A stretch of 64,000 nt of DNA, from positions 12,632,567-12,696,566 of the forward strand of contig OY755170.1 in the NCBI GenBank assembly GCA_963576735.1, written 5' to 3'. A model generated the notes under the pieces. The model saw only the letters and a list, made by a program, of their open reading frames with translations. It made no database searches and was not told the origin of the DNA. Below, piece by piece: positions 10,201-19,266 of this stretch; positions within the stretch are counted from its first letter, which is position 1, and the number at the start of each line of letters is the position of its first letter. This DNA comes from Bedellia somnulentella. Its lineage: Eukaryota; Arthropoda; Insecta; Lepidoptera; Bedelliidae. The position numbers and the translations under genes are program-made.

Positions 10201-13200
10201 ATTCATTAAGACAAAAATAATGGCAAAGTAAAAAATATTCGAGCAAAGTTTCTCCCTGTACTCTCCAATATCTTTCGTCAAATGTATAGGTTATACTTTA
10301 TATACTCGTTCCTGGTTGTTTGTCTCATTGTCACTAAATATCTGAACAAAATTGTCAAGGTTCTGGACGCTGACTACGACCCGCTGACTTACGTGGAGAA
10401 GTGTCTTCGAGGAGAAATCAAAGCGGACAGGGCTCATTGGAATACAAGCGGTAATAAACTTTACACTAATAACTCTTAAATGTACGAGGGGCATGTCAAA
10501 AGAAACTAGATACTCAAAAATTATAAAATTTATTCTTTATTACAAGTATCGATCTTTTCAAAGTATTCACCCTGAGCACGTATACACTTTTCCATACGTC
10601 TGAACCAATTGGAAAATACCTGTGACCACTCTTCTTTAGATACCTCAGAAATCTCGAAGTTATAGGCAACCAGTGCATCTTCTTTGCTTTCAAACCTCTT
10701 CCCCTTTAGATTTTCTTTGATTTTTGGAAACCAAGTAAAAATCACAAGGCGCTAGGTCAGGGTAATATGGCGGGTGAGGGAGAATTGACACATTTTTCGA
10801 GTTGAAAAAGTCTAGTGTTCTGGCAGACGTGTGCGGCGCCGCATTGTCGTGGTGCCAGAGAAGGTGCCGGATTCCTGACTTCGATTGCTTGTCACACCAA
10901 GCTGATATTACTGTTGGAGCACAAACTGTCACATACCATTCGTAGGTCAGCGTTTTTTCGTTCTCTAGCACAACAGTAGCAATATGACCCGTTTTGCAGA
11001 AAAACGAGGCGACCATTTGTTTCTGTGTGCTTCGTGCACGGCGACATTTCGTTTCGGAGTTGGCTCGTCTTCAAAGCACCATACCGACTCTCGCTTTGAT
11101 TCGGGATCATAGTTACATAGCCATGTTTCGTCACAAGTCAGTATATCATATACGTTTTTTTTCTCGCCTCCGTTGAATTTATCTATCATTACCAATCCAC
11201 CCGGCGGTCTTTCTGCTCATCGGTAAGTTTGTGCGGCACCCATCTCGAACAACGTTTACGGAGAGAAAGGTGGTCGTGAATTATGGTTGCATTGCTGCTG
11301 ATCCAATTCCTTGTTCTCGCTCTAGCTCGACATATGTAATTCGTCGGTTTTCGCGAATAAGTTTTTCGACTGAACGAACGTTTTCTTGCGTGACCGCGGT
11401 TGGCGGCCGTCCTGTCTTCGGCTTATTCCACTTTTCCCCGTTGACAATCCCCGTTAACACAAATTGGAGCGTGTAATGGGGATTAGTGAACTAAAAAGTT
11501 CATTAATCCCCGTTACGTTAAAAATAAAATAATCATGTAAGAATCAGGTACCTTCTATTTATTATTGAATAAGAACTCACTTATTGATTATTGTTATAAT
11601 CAAATTAAATAAAATTTAAGCTTGATGTTGTATCGTTTATACTAAAATCAAAATTTTTACTATTATTTACGTTTCTTCGATAATGATAGAGCTGTTAATA
11701 ACAAAACGTAAGTACAAACTATAAAATAAAATACAGACAGTTACTTTCAAGTAATAACTGATTTTACATTTCTTACTGCCTACAATTACAGTTTAATAGT
11801 TTAATTTACTTAACACGCCTAACAAAATCACAGTTTGTTACATGTATTAATTAAAAAAGATACGTTAAAACATAGCATTCATGACATAATAAAATCACAT
11901 TAAAACATAACATTCATAACATAATAAAATCACAGATTGATTGACAGTTGGTAAAATCACAAATTGTTACAATTTATTAATTCAAAATAATATACCTAAG
12001 CGTCTTTATGATATGCTATTTGAGCAAGAATACATTACTAACATAATTAACAAAAAGTGTTAATAGTAAACTGTAATTGTAGGCAGTAAGGGCCAGTTTT
12101 TTGATCCGTGGTTAACTCAACAATTTGTTAAATATCGTAACTATTAGTTAGATATCAGCAAAATGCATTTTTTGACCCGTGGTTAGAGTAACTAATGTCA
12201 AATATCGAACCAAAATGGATTTACCATTTGACTACTGGTTAGACATTTAACTATAGTCAATGTAACAAATGGTTATATTTTTAACTCCGGATCAAAAAAC
12301 TGGCCCTAAGAAATGTAAAATCAGTTATTACTTGAAAGTAACTGTCTGTATTTTATTTTATAGTTTGTACTTACGTTTTGTTATTAACAGCTCGATCATT
12401 ATCGAAGAAACGTAAATAATAGTAAAAATTTTGATTTTAGTATAAACGATGTTGTAATCAAGCTTAAATTTTATTTAATTTGATTATAACAATAATCAAT
12501 AAGTGAGTTCTTATTCAATAATAAATAGAAGGTACCTGATTCTTACATGATTATTTTATTTTTAACGTAACGGGGATTAATGAACTTTTTAGTTCACTAA
12601 TCCCCATTACACGCTCCAATTTGTGTTAACGGGGATTTGTGAACAAAAAGTTCACTTTTCCCCGTTGACGGGGATTGTCAACGGGGAAAAGTAGAATAAG
12701 CCCTGTCTTCGCTTCATCTTCGAGACATCCCCGTCCTCTTTTAAATTCAGCAAACCAATCGAATACTGTTGCTCGGGAACAAGCAGACTCACCAAAAGTA
12801 GAAGCCAAAAGTTCAAAACATTCTTGAGGCTTTAAACCTTTTTAAAGTCATAATAAATCATAGCGCGAAAATCACGTCGACTGAGCTCCATTATTGCAAG
12901 TGAATTCCCGCCAGATTCTCGGAAAAATAATGCTCATTCAAAAAATAATAATAAAAGAAGTGTGTTCTATATTCAAATATGACAATAAAAAACCAGCCTA
13001 TAAGATGTTGTATAGCTTGCCAGTGTCAATTAATTCAGAAAAGAGTATCTAACTTCTATTGGCATGCCCTTCCTACGAACATTCTCTTTGTACATTAAAC
13101 TTAATATTGAGAAAAGTCTGTGTGCATAGAATTTTAAAGCTGTGATTGTTTGCGCTTATTTAAAGCTATTGCTCTGATTGTGTTGTTGTGTGACAACCCA

Positions 13201-13375
13201 CGCTAAATATCATCAAATAAGAATGCATTCAACTAATTTATTTTATATTTTTATAGATTTAACAGCCCGTTTATCGTGGATAAACTGGGAGAATCTTGGC
13301 GTGAACCCCCAGCGACGGAGCGTCCTTACCTCCTTGGCACTCAGCACCGACAATATGCAATACTCTCACAACTGA
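4224..13375 (+). CDS. Fer2: bHLH transcription factor Fer2 (48-related 2), whole gene, 6 exons
   Basis: Nuclear basic helix-loop-helix factor of the Ptf1a/Fer1/Fer2/Fer3 group, which binds E-box DNA as a dimer with a class I bHLH partner. Exons: 4224-4273, 6799-6977, 8404-8500, 9490-9607, 10360-10450, 13257-13375. They total 654 nt (217 aa) and every junction is in phase. The bHLH spans about residues 93-149: basic region [10 protein letters not shown], helix 1 INSAFDELR, loop [10 protein letters not shown], helix 2 [16 protein letters not shown]. The C-terminal blocks [18 protein letters not shown] and [15 protein letters not shown] are what I recall of insect Fer2, and they separate it from Fer1 and Fer3. 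In Drosophila Fer2 is known from clock and dopaminergic neurons. A candidate poly(A) signal lies at 13734. The paralogue assignment is from memory, not a search. Confidence 0.82.
4655..4868 (+). repeat. Dispersed repeat family A copy (diverged)
   Basis: Shows the A order: CGGCTTGGGATAGCAC, GGCGACTATGGGTATTGG, a degraded middle, AACTTCCAAAAATGGCTGAG and a GTGAGTATATATATATG end. Confidence 0.75.
5040..5300 (+). repeat. Dispersed repeat family A copy
   Basis: Contains GGCTTAGAATGT, CGTAAGAGGCGACTTAGGG, GGTTGGAGACCCATCACCAA, TTTATAGCCATGAGTATAT and a short TATG tail. Confidence 0.85.
6011..6260 (+). repeat. Dispersed repeat family A copy, best full-length example
   Basis: About 250 bp running from GCCGTGTAGTGTCGGCTTAG to a (TATG)n tail. 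Internal landmarks are CGTAAGAGGCGACTAACGG, GGTTGGAGACCCATCACCAA, CTTCCAAAAGTGGCTGAGG and TACAGCCGTGAGTATATG. Some twenty copies on both strands in this window, the defined 5' end and the tetranucleotide tail point to a SINE-like retroposon. I see no tRNA head. Confidence 0.88.
6565..6690 (+). mobile_element. SINE family C fragment (body only)
   Basis: Matches the middle of the SINE at 32925-33270: AATCACCTGATTATC, then a diverged middle, then GCAGTAGTCGAC and CTGCCAA. The tRNA-like head is missing. Confidence 0.6.
6799..6977 (+). CDS. Fer2: Fer2 exon 2
   Basis: Encodes an N-terminal low-complexity segment of about 60 residues ([20 protein letters not shown], then an Ala/Arg/Gln/His-rich end). 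Acceptor TTGCCCAG, donor GGAG|GTAACT, phase 1. The exon is much richer in G+C than the flanks. The upstream ATGs at 6761 and 6773 are in frame but lie before the acceptor, so they would be starts only if exon 1 were wrong. Confidence 0.75.
6886..7560 (+). repeat. Tandem copies of the 3' end of Fer2 exon 2 with its splice donor
   Basis: Six units start (at GCCGTC or its equivalent) at 6889, 7039, 7165, 7255, 7406 and 7497, so spacings are 150, 126, 90, 151 and 91 bp. The first is the true exon end. Each copy carries the coding block (CCGTC..TACGCCGCC..TATGTGCACCAGCAT..CAGTTGCATGGAG), usually followed by GTAACTAG; short units lack the GCCCGCTCGCGGCTGCAGCA part. All six remain open in the exon frame, and units 2, 3 and 5 keep a phase 1 GT. 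Unit 4 is shifted by one base and unit 6 has lost GT. Confidence 0.85.
7728..7830 (+). repeat. Dispersed repeat family A, 3' half
   Basis: TTTTCCCCACTTAACTTCCA through TTTATAGCCGTGAGTATATG. The 5' half is absent. It lies in Fer2 intron 2. Confidence 0.8.
7996..8174. mobile_element. MITE with TTA target duplication, PIF/Harbinger type
   Basis: 179 bp bounded by inverted AGAGCTTATTCCATT and AATGGAATAAGCTCT, flanked by TTA at 7993-7995 and 8175-8177. A 3-bp TTA duplication is the rule for PIF/Harbinger elements. No coding capacity. Confidence 0.7.
8404..8500 (+). CDS. Fer2: Fer2 exon 3 (start of bHLH)
   Basis: Acceptor TTTCCCGCAG, donor CTGAG|GTCCGG, phase 2. Encodes [17 protein letters not shown], the basic region with the E-x-R DNA-contact pattern. 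Confidence 0.9.
8760..8885. repeat. Dispersed repeat with a GGTCAAAATCGGTCAAGCCG core
   Basis: A related core (TTTGGTAGAGATCGGTCAAG) recurs at 33505-33560. Such sentences are common in transposon-derived insect repeats; the class is not determined. Confidence 0.4.
8940..9060 (-). mobile_element. SINE family B fragment
   Basis: Diverged match to the CCCTCACCGTTAACAACCAT core and the following tRNA-like part of family B (compare 61695-62050). Confidence 0.5.
9130..9410 (-). mobile_element. RTE-like LINE, C-terminal coding fragment
   Basis: The minus strand is open and reads [43 protein letters not shown] and [13 protein letters not shown] know this tail from lepidopteran RTE-type LINE proteins, where it follows the reverse transcriptase. 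The element is 5' truncated; the region from VKEIY to the 3' end remains, next to a CATA repeat. Confidence 0.75.
9490..9607 (+). CDS. Fer2: Fer2 exon 4 (helix-loop-helix)
   Basis: Acceptor CTTTAGCAG, donor GAGAGAG|GTTAGT, phase 0. Completes the domain with [36 protein letters not shown] and LLRE. The Leu/Ile heptad positions of both helices are intact. Confidence 0.93.
9785..10005 (+). repeat. Dispersed repeat family A copy (diverged)
   Basis: TTTAGGATAGCAGTACC, a CCATTCAACTTCTGAAAGTG block and a degraded GAAGCCTTGAATATTATGTA end. Confidence 0.65.
10360..10450 (+). CDS. Fer2: Fer2 exon 5
   Basis: Acceptor TTGTCAAG, donor AGCG|GTAATA, phase 1. Encodes [16 protein letters not shown] and [14 protein letters not shown], the conserved stretch after helix 2. 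The 2.8-kb intron that follows begins with a mariner insertion 35 bp downstream. Confidence 0.88.
11845..11960. repeat. Short tandem repeat in the foldback loop
   Basis: AAAACATA(G/A)CATTCATGA-like units followed by CATAATAAAATCACA occur twice in tandem, with further CAAAATCACA and TAAAATCACA copies on each side. Confidence 0.6.
12090..12306. mobile_element. PIF/Harbinger-type MITE inside the foldback element
   Basis: 217 bp with inverted GGGCCAGTTTTTTGATCCG and CGGATCAAAAAACTGGCCC ends, flanked by TAA (12087-12089, 12307-12309). The uninterrupted partner arm (CATTTCTTACTGCC, near 11769) shows the empty site. It is internally palindromic with repeated GGTTA/TAACT motifs, and is the youngest layer of the nest. 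Confidence 0.9.
13257..13375 (+). CDS. Fer2: Fer2 exon 6 (C-terminus)
   Basis: Acceptor TTTTTATAG. Encodes [19 protein letters not shown], then [14 protein letters not shown], ending SHN and TGA. The Trp-rich [10 protein letters not shown] block is the family signature after the bHLH. Confidence 0.9.
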
Positions 13376-13733
13376 AATTTACCTTCTGCCGCATTTTAGG
13401 ACGGCCATACACGGACTGCTCGATCAGTTGGCGAGTGCACATACTCGAACAGGTCTTGTTCTTGCTGTCAGCAGATTGAAACTACCAATGATCAATGCAC
13501 TGCCAACTGCCTGAAGCAGTCCAACTGCTCCAAATATTTCGTATACATGTAAAAGTTGAAAACTGTAGTTTTCTTTGCACTCGCAGCTCAGCAGTTCGTA
13601 TATGGCCAGCCCTATGTTCACGACGGAACCACATACAATATTGGCATAGGATAGTTACTAGAGGTGATTAGAACACCAATTTAAATCTTTTACTAATTAG
13701 AACACATTTCTTCATAAGATATTTATTGCATAA

Positions 13734-13739
13734 AATAAA
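13734..13739 (+). terminator. Candidate Fer2 poly(A) signal
   Basis: First clear AATAAA after the stop codon, 359 bp downstream. Confidence 0.35.
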
Positions 13740-15120
13740 GATAATGTGCATTTTTAGAGGAACGTAATTAATAAATACGAGTAAATGTTCAATACATGAT
13801 AATAATTAAACCAAGCACTGTTACGAGAATTAAATAGAACACCAATTTAAATATTTTACTTATGAGAACATATTTGTTCATTAGAAGTTTATTACAAAAT
13901 TTAAAGTTTATCAGTATTTTTAGAGTAATGTAATTAATCAATACATGATAATAATTAAACAAAGCATTTAAATAAAGCCAACAAGGGGCACAATTGAAAC
14001 TCGCTTTCATATTTTGCTAAGTCATAGTACAATATTGTAGATTTTAACATGAGAATTACTAGTTAGCACGTATCTTTATTATGACACATGACAATTTATA
14101 AATTACTGATTACATGCAATATAGGATAGGTGGCACGCTGTAGCGGTTATGAATAAAAAAGATTCAGTGGCGTTTGTTAGAGATAAGTTTTTCTCACTAC
14201 ATGTAGTAAAATGATCCCAGTGATTACATTGATGTAACTTTCAATGTAAATTCTACCACTCATTGTATTAAATCTCAATTGTTTGTGAGATTTACTTAAT
14301 AAACTAATACCAACATGCTAGCATGATGGTTCAAAACTTTTGAATATGCCCAAGAAACACCAAGATGTTAGAAAAACTTATATCATACTTATTTATACTT
14401 ACATACATACTTATACTCATAAGAACATTTATCACCATTGAATTAATATATAGCAACTAACTAATCTACCGTATAATTAAAGAGCTCTAGTATAAAGAAC
14501 TCTAGCACATATCTAAAATATAATTTTGTAGGGGGTGACTAATTATATCTGTAATATTTTTCACGTAGTTTTAAATAGGAGAAGAATAACTATGACGGAA
14601 AAAACAACTTTCAAAATCGTGAGAGACATCAAAATCATATGATAATCCAAAAAAAAAGTTAAATATATTAAATAGACTTAATATCAAAGTTTAAATAAGA
14701 GATAGCGTTGGCTTTTAGGAAAAAATATATTATTAAATATTTAGGAATATCGAACTGAACTGCATTAGACATTTAGATAGCACAACCAAACTATTGAGCA
14801 TTAAAAAAGGTATATTCCTTAAATTGTATATTTTAATAAGTACAAAAATAACGATTGATTTTTAGCAGGCAAATTATAAGGAACCCTCATACCATTTAAC
14901 CTCGTTCGGAGAATTATGAAGAAGATTTAAACATGGAATGCTACCAGTTTAACAAAATCATCAGAGTTAATTGTAACCAAGTCGGATAAGTGCAATATAT
15001 GTTAAGTTGATTATACTTTATTTGTTAGATAAATAAATATATACCTTACCCATAAAAGTGTTTTATTTGTTTTATCCAATTCATAGGAAAAATGAAGTGC
15101 TTCTGTCTTGTCTGCTATTA
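13740..15120. other. AT-rich intergenic DNA
   Basis: A pair of similar AT-rich segments (ATTAAATAGAACACCAATTT, after 13665 and after 13829) suggests a local duplication of about 165 bp. Otherwise nothing recognised. Confidence 0.4.
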
Positions 15121-15124
15121 GTAT

Positions 15125-15215
15125 TGAGATACATACATACACATACTCAAGCCATCAGTTCCCATTAGGGTAGGCAGAGGCTATCGATCGCCACTTTGTA
15201 AGATCCTGGCAAACC
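15125..15215 (-). mobile_element. RTE-like LINE 3' end fragment
   Basis: TACTCAAGCCATCAGTTCCC..GGCAGAGGCTATCGATCGCC matches the 3' end of the 9130-9410 fragment, same strand. Confidence 0.65.
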
Positions 15216-15234
15216 TGGTAATCCGGTAAATAAA

Positions 15235-15655
15235 GCAATTAATAGTCTAATGACCAGTCAATCGGTATGTGAAAAGGACCGAATAGTTGAATTGTGCATG
15301 ATGCTGTTGTTGTTCCTACGCTTATGTAAGGCAGCGAATATTGGGTGTGGTAGAAGAAGCGTAAGAACAGAGTGAATGCAGTAGAGATAAGGTCCCCAAG
15401 ATAAAATTGTAATGTAAGGTTATGTGATCGAGTGAGAAATTGTATGATTCGTGAAAGGTGCGGTTGGAAAGAATGATACTGTAATGAAAATGGATAGTAA
15501 TGTCAGTAGAGGACTACCATGGAGGACACATTGAGAGAATGTGCTTAAAAAGAAAATGACCGAATTATGAGGAATAAAAGAGCATGTATGTACATATTGA
15601 TGAATGTAGACGAAGCTCGAGAGGTTTGCAAGGATCAGTATTTACCAGCGCAATC
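15235..15655 (+). mobile_element. RTE-like LINE fragment, opposite orientation
   Basis: The plus strand carries, with many breaks, the usual order: CCAGTCAATCGGTATG (S-V-R-K-A-V region), CCTACGCTTATGTAAGGCAG (PTLMYGS), a GATCGAGTGAGAAATTG part, AGAGGACTACCATGGAGGAC (RGRPW-T), AAAGAGCATGTATG (K-R-A-C-M) and a GACGAAGCTCGAGAGGTTTG end. It faces the fragment at 15125 tail to tail. Confidence 0.65.
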
Positions 15656-15662
15656 ATGACAA

Positions 15663-15812
15663 ATACAGTCGGCTTAGCTATATCAGTACCCCATTCCTTG
15701 CGTTGAGTGTGGTTAAAGACGACTAGAGTTCAAAGATTTTTAATTTATGATTGAGAAATTTCTGATTCTGTATTTCTGACTACGTCTTTTCGGGTTTATA
15801 GCCGTGAGTAAA
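15663..15812 (+). repeat. Dispersed repeat family A, internally deleted
   Basis: CAGTCGGCTTAGCTATATCA at the 5' end and GGGTTTATAGCCGTGAGTA at the 3' end, with the middle missing. Confidence 0.7.
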
Positions 15813-15894
15813 GGAAATACTGCGGGAGTTCAATGAAGAAAACATCCGCCTATCATACAAATACGCGTGGGTTCAAATTCTGAGTAGAGCCCGC

Positions 15895-16050
15895 ATCACT
15901 ATGACTTCTAAAATCATATGTGTGTTTGATATATTTGTTAACGGTGAGGGAAAGCAGCGTGAGGAAACCCACATAGCTAAGTTGTACTTAGTCATGTACA
16001 GTGTATTCGTACAAAACGGGGATAAGCCTGCTTCCTATTACGTGACCACA
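15895..16050 (+). mobile_element. SINE family B fragment
   Basis: CATATGTGTGTTTGAT..TTAACGGTGAGGGAAA..GAGGAAACCCACATAGCTAA matches the family B core in plus orientation. Confidence 0.65.
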
Positions 16051-16149
16051 ATATCCAAGCTTAACGTGGATACGCAGTACATCAGGAACAATAATAGGTT
16101 TAAGCAAAACTATTTGTTCCTACATGCTATTCAACATCTAGCTAACCCA

Positions 16150-16240
16150 AGGGTTGTCTGAAAGAAATCGCTTTTAGTGATAAGACCGCCAATCGTAGTT
16201 TTGCTTCTGTACCTACTGATATTTTGTAAATGTTTCTTTT
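16150..16240 (+). mobile_element. LINE 3' tail with conserved hairpin (copy 1)
   Basis: GGTTGTCTGAAAGAAATCGC, TTTTAGTGATAAGACCGCC and a TTTTGTAAATGTTTCTTTTG end match the 3' end of the LINE at 51050-52885. Confidence 0.75.
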
Positions 16241-16244
16241 GTGA

Positions 16245-16640
16245 CGACGTGATAGCTCAGTGGCCAGAACACCGCTTATCGTGCAGACGACTAGTGTTCT
16301 AATCCCGGGTCGGGCCTACACCAATTTGTCTTTTCTAAAGACATATGTGTGGTTAGTTTGTCATGGCTGTTAACAGTGAAGGAAACCATCGTGAGGAAAC
16401 CCACATGCCTAAGTTGTACTTTGAGGGGGTGGCAGAGGTACTTATACTTCTTAACATCACGTGACATTGTCACCTGGTGTTCAGAGTAACCACGTTTTGC
16501 TTACACAGTGTACTCACGTGATAGAGGGCAGGCCTATCGCCGTTTTGAAAGAATACACCGCCACAAAAAACACCCTCATAAAAGTAGTCAAATTTGAAAA
16601 TTGCAATTAGCAAATCTATCACCATGTACCCTATGTAGTA
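16245..16640 (+). mobile_element. tRNA-headed SINE, family B, near full length
   Basis: The 5' head resembles a tRNA promoter: TAGCTCAGTGGCC (box A-like) and TGTTCTAATCCCG (box B-like) about 40 bp on. The body follows: AGACATATGTGTGGTTAGTT, GAGGAAACCCACATGCCTAA, CATCACGTGACATTG, CTCACGTGATAGAGGGCAGG. The body order differs from other copies, as if two family members were joined. Confidence 0.8.
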
Positions 16641-16740
16641 AAGTTCATAAAGCAAATTCTACATTCAACCCCCACTCTGTAAATAAAGAATGCTGATAGT
16701 TTTTTTCCAAAACGTACAGCCATTAAGCCTAGTTAATATC

Positions 16741-16990
16741 ATACATACATACATATACTCACGGCCATAAATTTCAGAAGGGGCTAGCCAGAGCTTTAGA
16801 GCTAGAAACTCCTCAGCCACATTTGGAAGTTGATAGGGAACAAGATGATAGAAATAAATTATAGTTGGTGATGGGTCTCCAACAGCATCGCCCAAAAACA
16901 CTTGATAAAGCCCCATACTCTTAGTCGCCTCTTACGACACCCGTGGAAAGAAGGGGTAGTGACATTCCAAGCCGGCACTACACGGCTAGT
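16741..16990 (-). repeat. Dispersed repeat family A copy
   Basis: (CATA)n then ACTCACGGCCATAAATTTCA to GCCGGCACTACACGGC at the other end. Full length on the minus strand. Confidence 0.88.
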
Positions 16991-18763
16991 TAATATCATA
17001 AGTCCGTAGATCTAGTCTAATGTTCTAATATAGATGTATATGGTAAATATTTTTTTGTTAGTGTTTTATTTTAAAATAAAACTCTTGTTCTTTATTCAAT
17101 TTAGTATATTTAAAAATAAATAATTTAAAGTTCGTCAAAAGGCACAAATGATGACAAAATAACTTGTCAATAAAAATAAAATTAAATTACTCAACAATGA
17201 ATAAGAATGCATAAATTTAATTGGAAACAGTTACTAAAATAATTTATGATATTGTTAAATCCGTACGTGGGCGTACATGTCTAGTCCACCATTCATCAAA
17301 CACCCTAATATCACTATCTTTTTTACATTCTTCAATTCAATTTTATAAACTTAAACGAAGTCTAAGTTAATAAGCCTTTGACTAAATAGTGACCATCATA
17401 ACGTAGACTTTATTAAGATAACTAAAACAGGCAAGTAAGTCAAAAAATGGAATATTAAGTGATACCTCTATACAGAGGTTTAAGGCTGACAGCTAGTTAT
17501 GTTATATTCTTATGTGGAATTACAATGACATTGAATATTGACTAGATTTAATTTATTCATCACCATCATCTTCATCAGCCAATAGATGCCCACTGCTGGA
17601 CGTAGGTCTGCCCAATATCTGCACATACAGACGCAGCATATTAAGTTATATGCGCGTGTGAAGATACACGAGTGCGCATCTAGGCCTTATAGATAGTTAA
17701 GTAGGGAAAGTCCTCAACTAATAGGCCATGTCAACATTTCTATTAAAAATATTATATAATAATTTACAACAACTCCTAAAATCATATTCTTTTTGACGTG
17801 ACGTTGACGTGGTTCCTAAAATAAAATCTTCATATGTGTTTTAGGTTAGGACATTCTAATTACAGACTAATTAAAATGGGCCGCTCTTTATCATAGAAAC
17901 GCGTGAGTTCCAGTCAACTCTTAGATCTGTGAGGCAATACTCTCACAGTTGATTGCTCTCATTATATTTGTCCATACTGCAATAAATATTTTTCTATTAT
18001 GATTTAATTGATACAATTCTGATTTTATTCTAATCTAAGTAACATCTATGTCACTTCTAATTTATACAACTGCTGACGAGTTTCATACGTTTACATTACA
18101 CTATCGAATCAAACTAAGATTCACTAAAATACTTAGTTTAAAAGAGATTGTTTTAATACTGATCTCATGTACGCATAATTTAATGTAAATTAAGGAGAAA
18201 TTTTCCATAATCGAGTACAACAGTGCCGTGAATTATGACTATAGCCTACTTTACAAATATTAAGTGAGCATCACATTTTTCAATTCATTAAAAGTACATT
18301 TGTTGTCCTAGATATTAAAATGACATATATTATTGGTGAAAATTCATATATAATGTGCATTTACAATCTAATGATCAAATTTTACGGCTAAGGAATTGGT
18401 TGGAATCGTCATTTCTTAAATAGTTAAGTAACTTATTAATTTTACAAAAAAAATACTTACAATATATTACATTTACAAATTTTCTTAGGACAATTTCATA
18501 GGTTAACGCGGCAATGAAAGATGCGACCACAATAAGTCACATCCTTTCTAAATAAATTAGTACGTTAGATTGCAAAATAAGTACCTTACAACAAATAAGT
18601 AATTCAGTCTTCTCTACAAATTATTGCTTGAAATCGAAAAGTACAACCGTAAATAGAACACCACACATTTGAAAATACTTCAGGACATTTCATTGTGATG
18701 CAGGGATGAAGATTCGCTTATAATGAAAATTATTCATCAGGAATGTTTATAGTAAATACATAA
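16991..18763. other. AT-rich intergenic DNA with one LINE tail fragment
   Basis: At 17555-17660 the minus strand reads GCAGTGGGCATCTATTGGCT followed by (GATGAT)-rich sequence, the common 3' end of another lepidopteran LINE. No other feature seen. The ZDHHC16 3' UTR must lie in the upper part. Confidence 0.5.
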
Positions 18764-19266
18764 TTAAAGACAATGATCATTTTGCTCATAAACTGTGTTG
18801 AAAGTTAGTCCATTGCTCAAAGGTTTATGCCTGGATGGTAGCAACACATGCCTGACAAATGTTCTTCCTTTGACTAACCCTAGAAACAGTATCCAATTCT
18901 TTTTCCGCCCAAAGTTGTATGGGTTTTTAAATGAGCTACCCAAAGCTTTCTTAGCACTTTTGTTTATGTAATGTTCTACACTAGTTTGCCCTAAAGATAT
19001 ATTTTTTCCGTGCATAATAAGTAAAGAGCCGAGGGCCAAAACGACAACAAATACTGTAGCAGCGACGGTTTGTACAGCTGCCCTTTTCCATGGGTCGCGA
19101 GCTATAAGTTCCTCGCCGGTAAATTCGGGTATGGGCAGATTGTGCTCTCGAGGGAATACGAAGGAATCATACTCCAAGATATCTTTGATTGGGACTAGAA
19201 CTCCACTTTGGTTGAGGCGCACCGGGTGGCCAACGAGGTCGGTATCATTCTCTGTCGAAGGAACAA
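18764..19266 (-). CDS. ZDHHC16: ZDHHC16 exon 6 (C-terminus)
   Basis: Acceptor ATCTTTTCAG. Encodes [16 protein letters not shown], a membrane span [50 protein letters not shown] and [16 protein letters not shown], and ends in TAA. These last blocks align with the human ZDHHC16 tail. Confidence 0.9.

Larger units (their letters stand above)
11421..12701. mobile_element. Foldback (long inverted repeat) DNA transposon, 1281 bp
   Basis: Inserted in mariner between copies of CCTGTCTTCG (11411-11420 and 12702-12711). Read strictly, the duplication is 8 to 10 bp because the ends are ambiguous. The arms pair over some 350 bp: 11421-11790 with 12310-12701, plus 12060-12089 inside. They open GCTTATTCCACTTTTCCCCG and close CGGGGAAAAGTAGAATAAGC. 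Subterminal GGGGATTA.. and TAATCCCC.. blocks repeat. There is no transposase. The 8-10-bp duplication suits hAT or Mutator-like families; long arms favour the latter. Confidence 0.88.
10485..13073 (-). mobile_element. Mariner element with both inverted repeats, interrupted by a foldback element
   Basis: Flanked by TA (10483-10484, 13074-13075). Its inverted ends are CGAGGGGCATGTCAAAAGAA and, on the other strand, GGAAGGGCATGCCAATAGAA, both continuing to TTAGATACTC or TAGATACTC. The minus strand carries transposase in two blocks: an N-terminal helix-turn-helix part at 12626-12890 ([20 protein letters not shown]) and a catalytic/C-terminal part at 10530-11240 ([29 protein letters not shown]), broken by frameshifts. 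Removing the 1281-bp insertion and its duplication leaves about 1.3 kb, normal for mariner. Not active. Confidence 0.93.
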
